The translations under genes and the position numbers were made by a program. The notes beneath the pieces were generated by a model that worked only from the letters and a program-made list of their open reading frames with translations, ran no database searches and had not been told where the DNA came from. This document shows positions 52,352 to 64,000 of a DNA stretch of 64,000 nucleotides, piece by piece; positions within the stretch are counted from its first letter, which is position 1; every line of letters starts with the position of its first letter. The stretch lies in the NCBI GenBank assembly GCA_963070105.1, contig OY718806.1:5167865-5231864 (forward strand), given 5' to 3'. Origin of the DNA: Litomosoides sigmodontis (lineage: Eukaryota > Nematoda > Chromadorea > Rhabditida > Onchocercidae).

Positions 52352-53501
52352 TTTTTCTTCATCTTAGTCGTAAAATTATTCCCTACCAATATGTGATGTT
52401 ACCACTAATAACCATTTGCTTTCATATGCTCTTTCATCAATGAAACCACGTGAACAGAAATTTGTTTTATGACTATTTTAAAATATAAAATTTTGTATTA
52501 CTGTGTAAATTTGTTATCGTTTCGAACAGGAGGAATGAAAAATATGGTGCAAAGCTCTTAATATGATCTGTAAAACTCTCAAACCATTTCGAAACGTATT
52601 CTTCGAATAATCAGTTCTTTTTTACGGATGCTCTTTGTGTTTAGATAATGTTTTTTCAATCAATCAGAATTGCTCACAATGAGAGAAGAGATAAATGCAA
52701 CAATTTGAATATTGCTATGCTTTCCCTTTAGTGTGAAACATTAAGAGCTACAAAGAGGTAGGTATGCTAATGTAACTTCAAAATGTTTATAGAGACCTAA
52801 TTCACGCAACGATTTTTGAAAAAACCGGGAATTACTGAAGGAGACAAAACGAGAGCCTTGTTCTTCTATGAGTTGTGAAATCCTTTACAAAAAGTTTACT
52901 GAACTTCTCGTGAACATGACAACAACGGGTGAACATTTTCCTTAAATAAATTATATTCTCCAAAACTCCCACCATACGTTCCGCAAATTCGTGATGGTTC
53001 GAAAACTGACTTCGTTCCGTGCTACTGTACCATTCGATCATATGAAAAGTGAAGAGGCGGATATCATACCTTGGATATCCTTTTCGTTAAATCTCTCATG
53101 TCCTGCAGAAAGCTATGTTTCGATGAATTGGCGAGAGTCATGAAGTGCAGACATAAGTAGCAGGAATTGATATAGCGCAAAATAATTATTTGCTTCGTTT
53201 TAGTGGTAAATGAAGAAATTAATTGCAATGCAAAATGCAACTGCCAGTTGCCCAATTGTCCCTCTGAAATGTTTAATATGGTTACAAATGAAGCAGAATT
53301 GTAGTAGCACAAAGGACAAAGTGTATGAATCTGCAACACTTGTACTAAAAAAAACGTGTAATGAATGATTTGTATGGACTGCTAATGCTGCTTTTTAAAA
53401 TACAAAAATTTACACAAAATTTACGCTATTGATTCATTTTCGGCATCAATATAACCTATTTTGAAGCATTGTTACTAACATGATATTATTTGAAATTCCA
53501 G

Positions 53502-53649
53502 TTTCTCAACTAAAATTTGTGAAGTTAATGAAATTCCCAACGACTTCTTCCTGAGATTGAGAGAAAAAGCCAGTTTAGAAAAGTGCTATTCGGTTGGGAT
53601 CATTCATCATTCAGCAACTGTGTGCAGGGTGTCCGTGCGTTCATTCATG
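53502..53649 (+). other. Possible orphan coding exon
   Basis: Flanked by AATTCCAG and ATG|GTAAAG. Read with entry phase 2 it gives 49 open codons, including ICEVNEIPNDFFLRLREKAS and CYSVGIIHHSATVCRVSV. Open stretches this long arise by chance in such DNA, so this is a candidate only. Confidence 0.2.
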
Positions 53650-55093
53650 GTAAAGAGACAGATGAGATCAAACATGCAAGCATTACAACTGTGATTTTTA
53701 AGTGACAGAGTGAATTGTTGTAAACTGAACTGAATATGATACAGTATATGATTGTCAAGGTGATGTTATTTTCTCGCTAGTCTCATACCACATTCTTCGA
53801 CTGTGGATATGCGGAAAAAATTTTAAGGAAATTAATTCGAATTCCTCGGGACCTAAATCAAGCTTTAATCTCTTTTAAATTATTTCAGTTTTAAATAAAA
53901 TTTTTGTATTTCACAGATGTACCTTTCGTAAACATGCAGGAAAGACTATTTTGACATGGAAAAAATTTTTTCTCCCTTCTCTCCCACGTAATTTTGATGT
54001 TAAAAATATATTTGTATCCATCTCAGTGAGAAGCTGAGTGGTCGCACAGACAAATTGCGATTTCGTTTGAAATTTCGACTGTTTTAAGATTACAGATTAA
54101 CTTTTCTGATACAGCAGAGTTCAAGACACTAAGCTGGTTCACTTCATGTATTTGTAAAGTTTGGTTAAATTCTCCAGACACTTGGAAGTGTTGTTGTTTT
54201 TTATCCTGGGAACAGCGAGGAATAGTGGTTGGAAATTATAGTTGGCGATTCACCGACAACTATAAAAAAATTTCAGGTGCTAAGTTATACAGCATGTGAA
54301 GTAATTAGTCTTGCTGTTTCGTAATTAGTCTCGCCTTGTTGTTTCATTGATGATTCATCGTTGCAAGGAATGAAATCCCATTTATGATGATAGAGATGGT
54401 GTAACTGCAGCCAATATAAATAGCCAGTGGTTCAGATAAATATCCCCTTTCCTCTCCCCCTCTGTCCCATTAACTCTCCTCCCGCTGCTTAGAGTCTTCC
54501 TTAGCTTTCCTGTCACTTTGAAGAACTTTACGATGTTATTCCTCCACTGATCTTTGATTTCGCCATCCTTTGCATTTGACCTTTATTGCGACACAAATTT
54601 CTTCCACAGCACTATGCAAACAATTTCAATACAGTTAGTTGCGAAATTAACGATGAAAGCGGAAAGCTTTTTCTTCAGGGCAAAATTACTGTGCACAAGT
54701 GATAGTTGGCAGTTTCTATCGTTAGCACAGATGTCAGCATCGATGTCGCACGTTGGTTGTATGTTACTCTGAAAGAATAAGCAAACATTATTATCATCTT
54801 CCATGACCATCATTCATAACATTGTGTTCCTTACTCAGTCCTTATTACATTAGCTTATTTTACAATATGAATTAAAATGAAAAGTGAAAAGAAAGTATCA
54901 ACAAATTTCATTGCGGCAAATAATTCATCAACTGTATCCATTAATCACCTTTGTACTATTCCAAACAGCACCAAAATCATATAACATCAATTTTCACTCT
55001 GCTCTTCAGATCGGCTGATATGTAACGTAACAGTGGCACGCAGAAATTTGTTAATCGACACGTGCAATAAATTAATTCTTCCCTTGCAATTAG

Positions 55094-55246
55094 AAATGGA
55101 GAGGAAAGCAGCTGAACTGTGGAGCAATTGATTCCTTTTTGAAAGCAAGGAAGGGATTAGGAGATGAAAGAGAAGAATTGCTGCTGATACCGGAAATGGA
55201 AATCCCGTTGCGAAAGCACACTGAACTTGGCCCTGTCGAAGAGTGA
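55094..55246 (+). other. Possible orphan terminal exon
   Basis: It follows CTTGCAATTAG and stays open in phase 0 for 50 codons to TGA. The peptide includes GAIDSFLKARKGLGDE and IPLRKHTELGPVEE. The composition is protein-like, with many charged residues. No upstream exon or family was identified. The antisense strand is also open here. Confidence 0.2.
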
Positions 55247-57273
55247 TGTGAAAATCTGCTCGGTTTTCCCTCACTCACCATCGATGGATTCAATTTGAAT
55301 GATGGCGAGGTGTGGAAAGGCTAGGATGATATCTCGGAATTGTTGCACTGGCCACTTTAGCGTGGCAACTTTTCAGAATTTGTAACAAATCGATGAAGCA
55401 TATGATGCGCTATCTATCGTCCAGGCAGCTCGCTCCTCCACTCCGCTTCATTTCATTGAAAGATGGCAAGTGCCGCCTATACGTCACACTACTTCCCTCC
55501 TAGTTACTTCACGCGAAGCACACTAATTCCTCACATCATGATACATTTCTGAGGTATATGTGCACACATGCGACCATTATTCTTCACTGCTCAAAATGAG
55601 AAATAATGCGGCTTTCAAACTGGTTTAAAAAAATCCTCCGAATTTTATGATGCAATATTTGGTGAATAAATTTACTATTTTCGAAAGTTGCGAAAGTCAT
55701 CCGATCATATTGCTGAGCGTGATGCTCTTTCGACAGCACACCAACATGCCATGAACGGGCTTTGCAAGCAAAGCTACTTCATCTCAAGTTTATTTTGATT
55801 TCGATCACACAACTATTATGAATACTAACGATGACTGTATACAAATTCCGGTTGCTGCTGTACTTCCATCGATCTCCTTGAAATGTCGTCGCCCACGAAA
55901 GCAATTTTTAAGTGCATTTAAAACTATTTCCGCCTGCAAAGTGCTGTTTCTTTTTAGTGGACTCAACCAGGATTTTGGTTAATGCAGTAGTACGAAAGGT
56001 TAATTAACATGCTGAAGTCAGGAACCCGTGCTGTTCTTTGCAACACCTCTGTCGAAAATAGACGGTAACAGGTTGTATTGTACCACACATGTTCATTAAT
56101 CCCTCCAATCTTCTTGATGTTTTCCTCATAGAAAATTGCACCCTGAACATCTCAATGGAAAAGTTGCTCGTACAGTTTTATCTGATCAATAGTTGTTGTT
56201 GAAGCTGGCACTTCCCACAATTTTACATTCCCTTTAACATTATAACCTAACCTTTAACAAAAGCGTCAGCAGATTTTCACGTTTTTTTAGAACATTCCAT
56301 CACCTTCAACCTTCCCCATTTTTACAGGTTTAAGAAGACAACGTGACACTGGCCAATGTCTCGCTCCGATGAACGATGAGGTGACCTCTCAGAATGGGAG
56401 GCTATAAGTCGATTGGAGGGTTAACGAACTTTTCTTTTGTTCAGTTCTTCACTACAAAATGGTGAGATTAGTGCAACATTTATGCTTCTCTAATGAAACA
56501 CTCTATTTTATCAAATTTGTTCTCAAACTCTGAATTTTTCAAATATATCATCGTCTTCGTTGTAAGACGGAAATGTTGCGCGTTTCACTAAACATTCCCA
56601 ATTGCCTTTAAACTAGATACTGCAGTGTAAAATATTTAGCTTGCACATTTCGCAAAAGTATATTGGCTTGCTTCAGCGAGAAATTTCGTAATTCTGCCGC
56701 TTGCCCTTTCTGTGAGGTGAATTAACTTACGTGCGTTAAGGGTGGTCGGATAAGGACTTCATGGTTGGCGCTAATAGTGCAGAGCGACTATGAAAGTGCC
56801 CGGAGCGGCGTACGTCACCACTCATAGCGTTGATTCCACCAACATTTTTTTGTTTTTCTTTGCAAAAAATGAATGTTTCCGAAATTGAAGCATTGTCAGT
56901 TGGTGGACTAGCTTCCTAATGGAAAGAAAATGTTTGGTATTTTCCCAAACGGCACAGAGAGAGGCTTGTGAGCCGTGACTTGAAGTAGTCTAAACTTACT
57001 TCTACTAAGTGAGATCGATGAGAATCGGCATTCAGATGACATTTTCACTTTGCTAACAATTCGAATACAGTGCGAAGAGATGCAGAGGAGGGCGGAAAGG
57101 AACAATCGCAACGCCGAAAGAGTATGATTGATTGGCGCCACCGATTTCTGTGCGGTTTACACCGGGATGACACAACAAGCATACTTTTCCTTTCTTCTCC
57201 TTCCTTCCCGCCTGACCTCTTCTGCCTCCTCTGCCTTCCGGTGCGCAAGATTACAAATAGCGCGAGGCGTTAA

Positions 57274-57275
<2 letters not shown>

Positions 57276-57306
<31 letters not shown>
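57276..57306 (+). repeat. (CAG)n microsatellite, about 10 units
   Basis: Uninterrupted AGC/CAG triplets about 420 nt upstream of the nucleoside transporter start codon. Similar in length to the repeat upstream of unc-24. Confidence 0.9.
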
Positions 57307-57726
57307 CCTTCGCTTCCCATTTCTACCTCTACCGGCGTGAGTTAAAGAAGCGAACGTCCTTTCCCCTAAATGTAGGTAGGCTCCGACCCATTTTGCCTGT
57401 TAAATGAATTAAGCACAATAATCACGGTGCTGGCTGTTCCATTTGTTCAGTTTGAACATTTCCGGTGCTTATCGCGCTATATCACTCAGAAGTCTCTTCT
57501 CATTTATGGTGTCAATTAATGAACAAATTCCCATTAGGTTTTTCACAGATAAATTTGATCATGATGATTATGATGCCGGTAGTGGTGAAAGCTATTGCAA
57601 TTTGTTATTTTGATGAATGGAGAGTGAAACTTCCCTTGTTTACACGACGTTCTATAACACTGTTACATAGGAATATAATTGCTATGCTATTTTATAGTAA
57701 GTGAACGTTCCTGGAAGTTCATTGAT

Positions 57727-60700
57727 ATGTTGTCGAATAAACCTCCTGAAGACAAGTACAGTGCTGTGTACTTCATTTTACTACTTCACGGGATAGGCGT
57801 TTTGATGCCCTGGAACATGTTTATCACGATTGCTCCCTCTGTAAGTTTGAACTGTAATGTATGTTTCAAACTAACCGTTACTTTGGGTGTTTCTAGCTTA
57901 CAGAAAGTTGGTAAAGCATTTAGGCAGAATAGTTATTGTTATTGCAATTGCTGCCTTAACCTTGAATTTCGAGGTTTTTATTTTCGAACTCGCATTCATA
58001 TGTATATATATATGGAGAGAGGAGGGTGTGCATGATGTTATTTAACACTGCTTTTTTAATATAACAGATGTGTTTGCGTCGGTCGCTCCACATGCTTGCA
58101 ACGGAGTCCTTGTAGCAAATGACCTTAGCGTTAAATAGAAGCAGAAACAAAATTTATGCGTAGAAAGGCATTGTTTGCAGAAACACTGTGTACACTATAT
58201 AGCCATCATAGACTCTAAATTATTTTAAATTTTGAATGGTGTGGTTCAATGACTTTTCAACAGCTGAAGTGATGTAATGTTATTTATCACATCATTTGAG
58301 CTGGAGGATAGCCTGGCACCCTTGTAATTCATAATTTACAAAAACCTTATTCTTGTTATCAGCATTTAAAAAAATCATTTTCAATAAAATACGGTGCAAA
58401 AATCCAGCAACTCTACCACTCATGTTTGAGTTATCGGCTTAAGATTTGATTTGTGTTGAACTTTGTAGCTGTAGTTTTGCAAGATGAAGTCATTACTGAA
58501 GTAATGTTTATTAAAATTATGACGATAACATTGAAATTATTAACTTTACAGTACTATGTGGACTATAAATTCACGGAAGTGAAAGCCGATGGTGCGGTGC
58601 ATAAGACTGATTATGCTCTTCATTTTTTGGCTTATATTGGTCTTGCTTCGCAGATACCGTCTTTACTACTTAATCTGATCAACTTAGTAGTCCAGATCAA
58701 GTTTGTGCTATTTTAGAACATTCATTTCATCGTGTTTATGCTACAAATGTACACAAGAAAAAGCGAAGTGGTAGAAATGAATGAAAATGGTAAATGATAA
58801 ATACTGTGAGACATTCGGTTTAACTCGGGAGTGCGTTGGATCGGGTATTTTGATCGGTGGCCTCCCATGTAGTGTATTGCCCATCGTCGTTTTCGCTAAC
58901 CATAATTTTAAATAATGAATTTAATATGCCTTTAACGAAATGTCTAATTTGAGTGAGTTGGTGATGACACCTAAGCTTCATTGAGTTACCGCTTTTTTCT
59001 GACAAATGAATTTGTTTTGAACAGTTTACAGAGGTGGTCTTAGACAACGCATTGGCATGTCTCTTTTTACTCTCGCGATTTTGATTCTGATAACACTCAT
59101 ATTCACGCTTATTAACACTTCTCATAGTAAGTCATCATTTTTTAACCAACATTAAATATGACTGTTCGATTCAAAGGATTATTTAAAGGATTAATTTTTT
59201 TCATTATTTAATTTATTCTTTTCAGTGATTAGTGCATTTTTCTTCATTACAATGGCCACAGTGGTGTTATTAAATGCAGCTAATGGCGTTTATCAAGGTT
59301 CACTCTATGGTTTAACTGCGAACTTTCCACCGCAGTACACCAATTCAGTGATACTGGGCAATAACATATGCGGTACATTTGTATCCATCGTAAATATTAT
59401 AACACTCTTTGGTGAGTTACGCCTAGGTTTTTTTTATGCTCAGGTTTTCCTATGATTTAACGAGTATTAATGAGAAAAGTGATTAGCTCCAAACTTATAC
59501 CTATTTATTGATGCATTCAAGCTATTTCTCATTATCATTTAAATAGGGGACGTTGGTGGCTATTTCAAATTACAGTACGAAAACGTAGTGTTTGCTGCCC
59601 TTCAAATTTGTTCAGGTGCAAATATTAATTGTACATGTCGTCAAGTGATATCCTCCAGCAACAAAAACCAAAAATTGAAAAATTTGACCATTTGAAAAGG
59701 AAAATGTTCATTTACAAATACCAAAACACATCAGACACATGGAATAAGCCTTGTTTAGTCGCTTCCGGCGGGCTTTAAATAATGTGAATTGCGCGGAAAA
59801 ACGATCTACCCATTCTGAGCAGTTGTTTTAAGAGGATTCTAAATCATTTTTAATAGATGATGTGGAGTGTGAGCGTTTGCTGCACTAATAAGCTGTCATT
59901 AGCATTTGTTTGCTAAAAGTTTTTGTTTGTTGAACTTTGTTTCGTTACTTCTTTTGCTTATCATTATAAAATGGTAGTGAAAACAAGTTGTGCTTTTCAC
60001 TAGTAGTAGTGTATTTCAGTTGCAAAAAATGTGTGGATGGCGGCGTTCTTCTATTTCTTGATGTCTTTATTGACAGTTTTTACTTGTCTTGGATCAATAT
60101 TCATACTCCAAAAACTTGTATGTTGAAGTTTTGTCATGTACCAAATGTTGAAAGTGTAGTAATATTTCATTATTATAAAGCATGATTTCAGGAGTTTTAC
60201 AAATACTATATGAAAAAAGCAAAAAAGCACGGTGATAAAGAGGCAAATGACGAAGGTCAGCACTTAGAAAGGATCAACACTGTAGATGGAATGATCATGG
60301 ATGGGAGTGAAGGGAGAGTTGTGTCAAAAACAGGTTTGAAAGCAAAACTGAAGTTATACTTCCAAGTTTTCAAAAAGGTTGGCTTTTTACTTTTGCATTT
60401 ATTGGAGTTTTTAATAAATTTAACTCCAATAGCTGTAAACATGGTGGTATTGAGAACAAATTATTAGTTTCGGAAGTCCATACCTGGTGGTATTGACTTC
60501 TGAAACGAATACATTTATTCTGGGGATTCAGGGTATAGTTTCTTTCCCTGAAGAATTAGTAAAAATGTCATAATTGAAGTCTATGTGACTTACAGATTCT
60601 AACTACAAGGTTTTCCTATCACTGACAAATTAGTTTGAAAGTACTGCGCAAGAAATTATTTTTCGAAACTCTTCAGCGTTATCTCAGTTAGTAGTAGCCC

Positions 60701-62016
60701 AAGAGTTCATTCTCTTCAATTATTGCTCAAGATCAAATTTGCGCGGTGTTTTTTTTTAATTTGTATAATCTGTTAATTAAGGATTTTTCAGATTTGGATT
60801 CAATGTTTCAATGTGTGGTGTGTGTTTTTTGTTTCACTGACATTGTTTCCTGTAGTGATGGCTGACATCAAATATTACAGCAAGGACGGGGAATATGACT
60901 TTTTCATATCGGGTACTTCTGTGCATTCACCGTAACCTTTTCCGTCCTTGGCAAATGAACAGGATCATAACAGTGATATCAGTTACATTGATAATAAAAA
61001 GTTGTGGCAATCGCCAGCGCTTTCCATCAGCTTACATGAAAGACAATTAACTAGAAAAATCCATGTCTAGTTTGAATTTTAAGACTACTGCACTCACTTG
61101 ATTGAGAACAAACTCATCAGCGATGATTTATATTAGATGGTAATAAGTGGCATTCCTCCACATCTGATCTGGTACATTTTATACTAATTATAAACTGTTA
61201 TTTAATTAGAAAGTTTGCAGAGAAGCTGTTTACTCCGATCACAACATACCTCTTGTTCAACTTCTTCGCCGCCGCTGGATCATTTTTGGCTACATTCATT
61301 CAGTGGGTATGTTATTTTTAAAATTTTGGAAATTTTTATTTATTTGAGATTCACTCCTCAAAGAAAGAAATATATGACCAAAAATTTTAGCCATCACCAA
61401 AGTGGGTAGTTATCCCGGCAACTGCACGCTTTGCGTTTATTCCGTTATTGATATTCTGTTACTTTCGCCCTGAATATCGAACTTGGAATGTCTGGTTCTA
61501 CAATGTGTGGATTTACATTATTCTTGCAATTACTATGTCCTTTACAAGTGGATACTTCAGTTCCGTAATAATGATGTATGTCCCAAGGTGACCATAATTT
61601 CATTTTTCATATATCCTACTAGCAATAGTGCTGGTTATGTACTCCATGCCTTGTTTACAATTGACTGCTTTTAGAAATGAACCACTTTAATAAGGAAATT
61701 CATAGCCTTGAATTATTTCATTTAGGATAGTGGAACCATCCAAGTCATCAGTTGCAGGCATGATAGCAGCATTCTTCCTGATTTTTGGTGTGTTATTTTT
61801 TAGTTTTTTTCTTTAATATATGGTTTCTGAATTTATAATGGACCTCTGCTACATTTATAAACTATTGAATATGAGAAGCAAAATTTTCGAAGATTAGAGA
61901 ATAATACGTTTATTGCAGGCATAACATGTGGGATACTGTTCACATTTTTCATTTCTTGGTTTATCGATAGCGCAGGAGCACACAAGCCAGGAAATTTTGA
62001 CACATTGATGTCTTGA
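57727..62016 (+). CDS. Equilibrative nucleoside transporter (ENT/SLC29 family)
   Basis: Exons: 57727-57840, 58552-58700, 59032-59126, 59226-59411, optional 59547-59615, 60020-60117, 60192-60377, 60792-60912, 61221-61306, 61391-61587, 61726-61787 and 61919-62016. All phases close; length is 463 residues without and 486 with the 69-nt optional exon. Family signs are HGIGVLMPWNMFITIAPSYY (first membrane segment), NAANGVYQGSLYGLTANFPP, SVILGNNICGTFVSIVNIIT, EKLFTPITTYLLFNFFAAAG and SFTSGYFSSVIMMYVP followed by R. Hydrophobic segments number about eleven, with a charged cytoplasmic loop (60192-60377) between the sixth and seventh, as in ENT proteins. These carry purine and pyrimidine nucleosides down their gradient across plasma or organelle membranes. 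An acceptor-like TTTATAG ends at 57697, so trans-splicing near the start is possible. Substrate preference is not readable. Confidence 0.93.
59547..59615 (+). other. In-frame 69-nt cassette exon candidate of the nucleoside transporter
   Basis: Bounded by AAATAG and GTGCAAAT, entering and leaving in phase 1. Inclusion or skipping both keep the frame. It would insert 23 residues (reading GDVGGYFKLQYENVVFAA then LQICS) just before the segment AKNVWMAAFFYFLMS. The acceptor is weak. Confidence 0.4.
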
Positions 62017-64000
62017 ACTAATTTACTAATACTTTTATTTTAGAAGATGAATTTTGTTATTGATTTCGAATTTGTTGAGTTATAAGGTAACCTGAAACTG
62101 TGTTCTTCGCAAATAAAATTCGAGACTCAAATGAGGTTTCCATTGCGCTTCAAGCTTACGATCACTCAGAAATGGATGTCATGTTATATGGATGTTAAAA
62201 GTAAAAACGTAAATATATGGTAAATATATGCAATAAGTGCGATATTACCACATAATGATGAAGCTTCTCCAAGACAAAACACAGAAGTGAATCTTGTAGG
62301 CATAAACAGATAGGGAGAGGGAGTAAAAGAGAAGAACTAATACCTCAATCCTCAGTTCTGGAATCCTGGAACACTTGAGAATTGCATTTTCCTATGGGTG
62401 TCATTTCCCTTAATTAAAATCACTAAAAGCCACAGTTGTGTGAACCATCGGACTGAGGAATGCTTCAGCATTTATAATCACAGTGGTGAATCAGTTGAAA
62501 GATCAAGTAGTTTCTGGAATGCAATATTCGAAAACATACTATGCCGACGAGATGTGAGAATGCTTAATGGTAGTTTAAAGCTGTAAGTAGATGCACTCGT
62601 GAAAAACTAAAACACTAACAAAAGCATTGGTTGTATACACAAAGGAAATATAGATGCATATATTCAGACAAACTTGTGCTGATATATTCAACCGATCATT
62701 GCAAACGCTCCCTGCAAGTTAAGTAATCGCTACATGGGGAAATGAAGACAGCACAAGTTTATTACTAAATTTGATGGTATTCGCTGTACGGAAATCTCAC
62801 TACTTAGGAAGACAAACGAAGCAGTTCGCGGTGTAAAGACCTAATATTTGCACGTTGGGACCCAGTCCAATTCCCATCTCCTTTCGACCGCAACTGTGCC
62901 AACACGACTAGTCTCATCATTTCATGTCGTTCTGTCTTGATGACAATTGAAATCGCCATGTCGAGAAACCCGAAGTGTAACGGGAAGTACGTTTATTATC
63001 AGTATTGTACGTAATATTCTTATCCAACCATTCATTTAAATGTAATCCATTCATCCAACACACATCGTATTCTCCCAGCCCCAAATGCTAGTTAATCCGT
63101 TGTATACAATGTGCTATGCATTGTGTTAGCACCAAACTGCTTCTCACATCTTATCAATCCATGCATGTAGCGATCACTCAGTTCACCGAGCAAGCGGCCC
63201 CCCTTATCACACATTTGGGTCATGTAACAAAGGGATGCTTCTCCTTCGACGGAAGCTGAAGATCAGATAGAGCCGTTTGAAGAGAGATTTGGGTGCGGTC
63301 GGGTTTTCTCGTCGCTATTACATTCACTGTTGTAACGAATAAGTATTCATACTAAGCTTCCACTACACTATCAACCATCAACGACCAAGCAAACTGCTCC
63401 GAACAATTCTACTTTTTCACAACACGCCATGCCAACATCTTTTTAATGAATGTAGTGGGTTCTATATACTTATTTCACGGAATCATTATGATAAAGGTAG
63501 GTTGAGTGCAATAAGGAGTTATCGCAGCTTCCCGATAATTCTAAAATTCGTGATTTTGACAGTATCATAACAAATACGCATTTTAAGCAGTAAGTAAACT
63601 TTCTTCAACCTAAATCGGTCCCAATAATCTTGGAAATAGGAACACCGAAACGTCAATCTCCTCATAAATATCTTGTCTGCAGTCAGTCTCCGGTATTTGG
63701 CGGTCGGTCGATAGCTGTTCTAATTGTTATGCTTGCCGAGACAGTCGTCCGTGCGTGCGTTTCGCAAATGTGACTTTGATGCTCTGCGTGCATTAGCTCT
63801 TGCTTTTTATTTGTTAGCGGCGGCTTTTCGTGCTAGCAAACCGACATAGCAGTTGCAACTGTCAAGGAAAATAAAGAAGAGCATGTGATGATAATTACAT
63901 CGCTCCGCGTTTCTTTAACGTGGCTTATGGCCGACGCCTCGTAATGAAATGTATTAATTCCTCTTTTAATCCTTGTTTTTGGTGTCATTTTCAGCGTGTA
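62017..64000. other. Downstream intergenic region
   Basis: Begins with the transporter 3' untranslated region (AATAAA at 62112-62117). No coding exon recognised to the end of the window. The last 350 nt are richer in CpG and could be a promoter of a gene beyond the window. Confidence 0.5.
62112..62117 (+). terminator. Candidate AATAAA polyadenylation signal of the nucleoside transporter
   Basis: Canonical hexamer 96 nt after the stop codon. Confidence 0.6.

Larger units (their letters stand above)
52352..57726. other. Intergenic region with weak coding signals
   Basis: No recognised gene. Two plus-strand segments are open, carry splice-like borders and read like protein (53502-53649 and 55094-55246), but I could not link them to each other or to a family. 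The last 700 nt before the transporter gene are GC-richer and hold a CAG repeat at 57276-57306. Confidence 0.45.

Noticed and set aside
52832..53339. Minus-strand frames that read like protein downstream of the Smad gene
   Set aside because: Several frames on both strands are open over the same bases, none has a recognisable motif, and no consistent exon chain could be built.

Overview
The window is AT-rich nuclear DNA from a nematode, most likely a spirurid or filarial-type parasite (the clade is an inference from gene content and base composition, not a database match). The evidence is a major-sperm-protein-domain gene, a stomatin plus sterol-carrier fusion of the UNC-24 type, the wreck of a cuticle collagen gene, short GT-AG introns with T-rich acceptors ending in CAG or TAG, and acceptor-like sites placed just before start codons, as expected for spliced-leader trans-splicing. 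There is no sign of bacterial, plasmid or phage DNA. I see no CRISPR array, rRNA or tRNA gene.

Layout. 1-3.5 kb: no gene seen. 3.5-4.3 kb (+): small MSP-domain protein. 5.4-7.9 kb (+): UNC-24/STOML1-like protein. 10.0-12.0 kb (+): ARF1 GTPase. 13.8-23.1 kb (-): UPF2/SMG-3, 21 exons. 24.8-30.0 kb (-): secreted protein with four MAM-like domains. 30.0-34.7 kb: shared upstream region of two divergent genes, with a long CA repeat. 34.7-38.1 kb (+): I-kappa-B-like ankyrin protein. 39.2-43.8 kb (-): Cys-loop ligand-gated ion channel. 46.6-47.1 kb (+): collagen pseudogene. 48.1-52.4 kb (+): Smad4-type co-Smad. 57.7-62.0 kb (+): equilibrative nucleoside transporter. 62.0-64.0 kb: no gene seen.

The genes belong to unrelated pathways: sperm cytoskeleton or signalling, membrane-lipid organisation, Golgi traffic, nonsense-mediated decay, extracellular adhesion, Rel-type signalling, neurotransmission, TGF-beta signalling and nucleoside uptake. 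Spacing of about 1 kb or more and mixed orientation argue against operons. Exon models were built by hand from splice signals, reading phase and recognised protein motifs. In most genes the phases close exactly. Exceptions are one junction in the MAM gene, the exon 4 donor of UPF2, the last acceptor of the MSP gene and the 5' end of the ion channel.

Nothing here is clearly a new biological system. The best leads are a collagen relic whose glycine register can still be read, a 22-bp perfect hairpin in an arf-1 intron, a GC-AG intron in UPF2, an in-frame 69-nt cassette exon in the nucleoside transporter, an atypical ion channel, and two open, splice-flanked segments between the Smad and transporter genes that may belong to an unrecognised gene.
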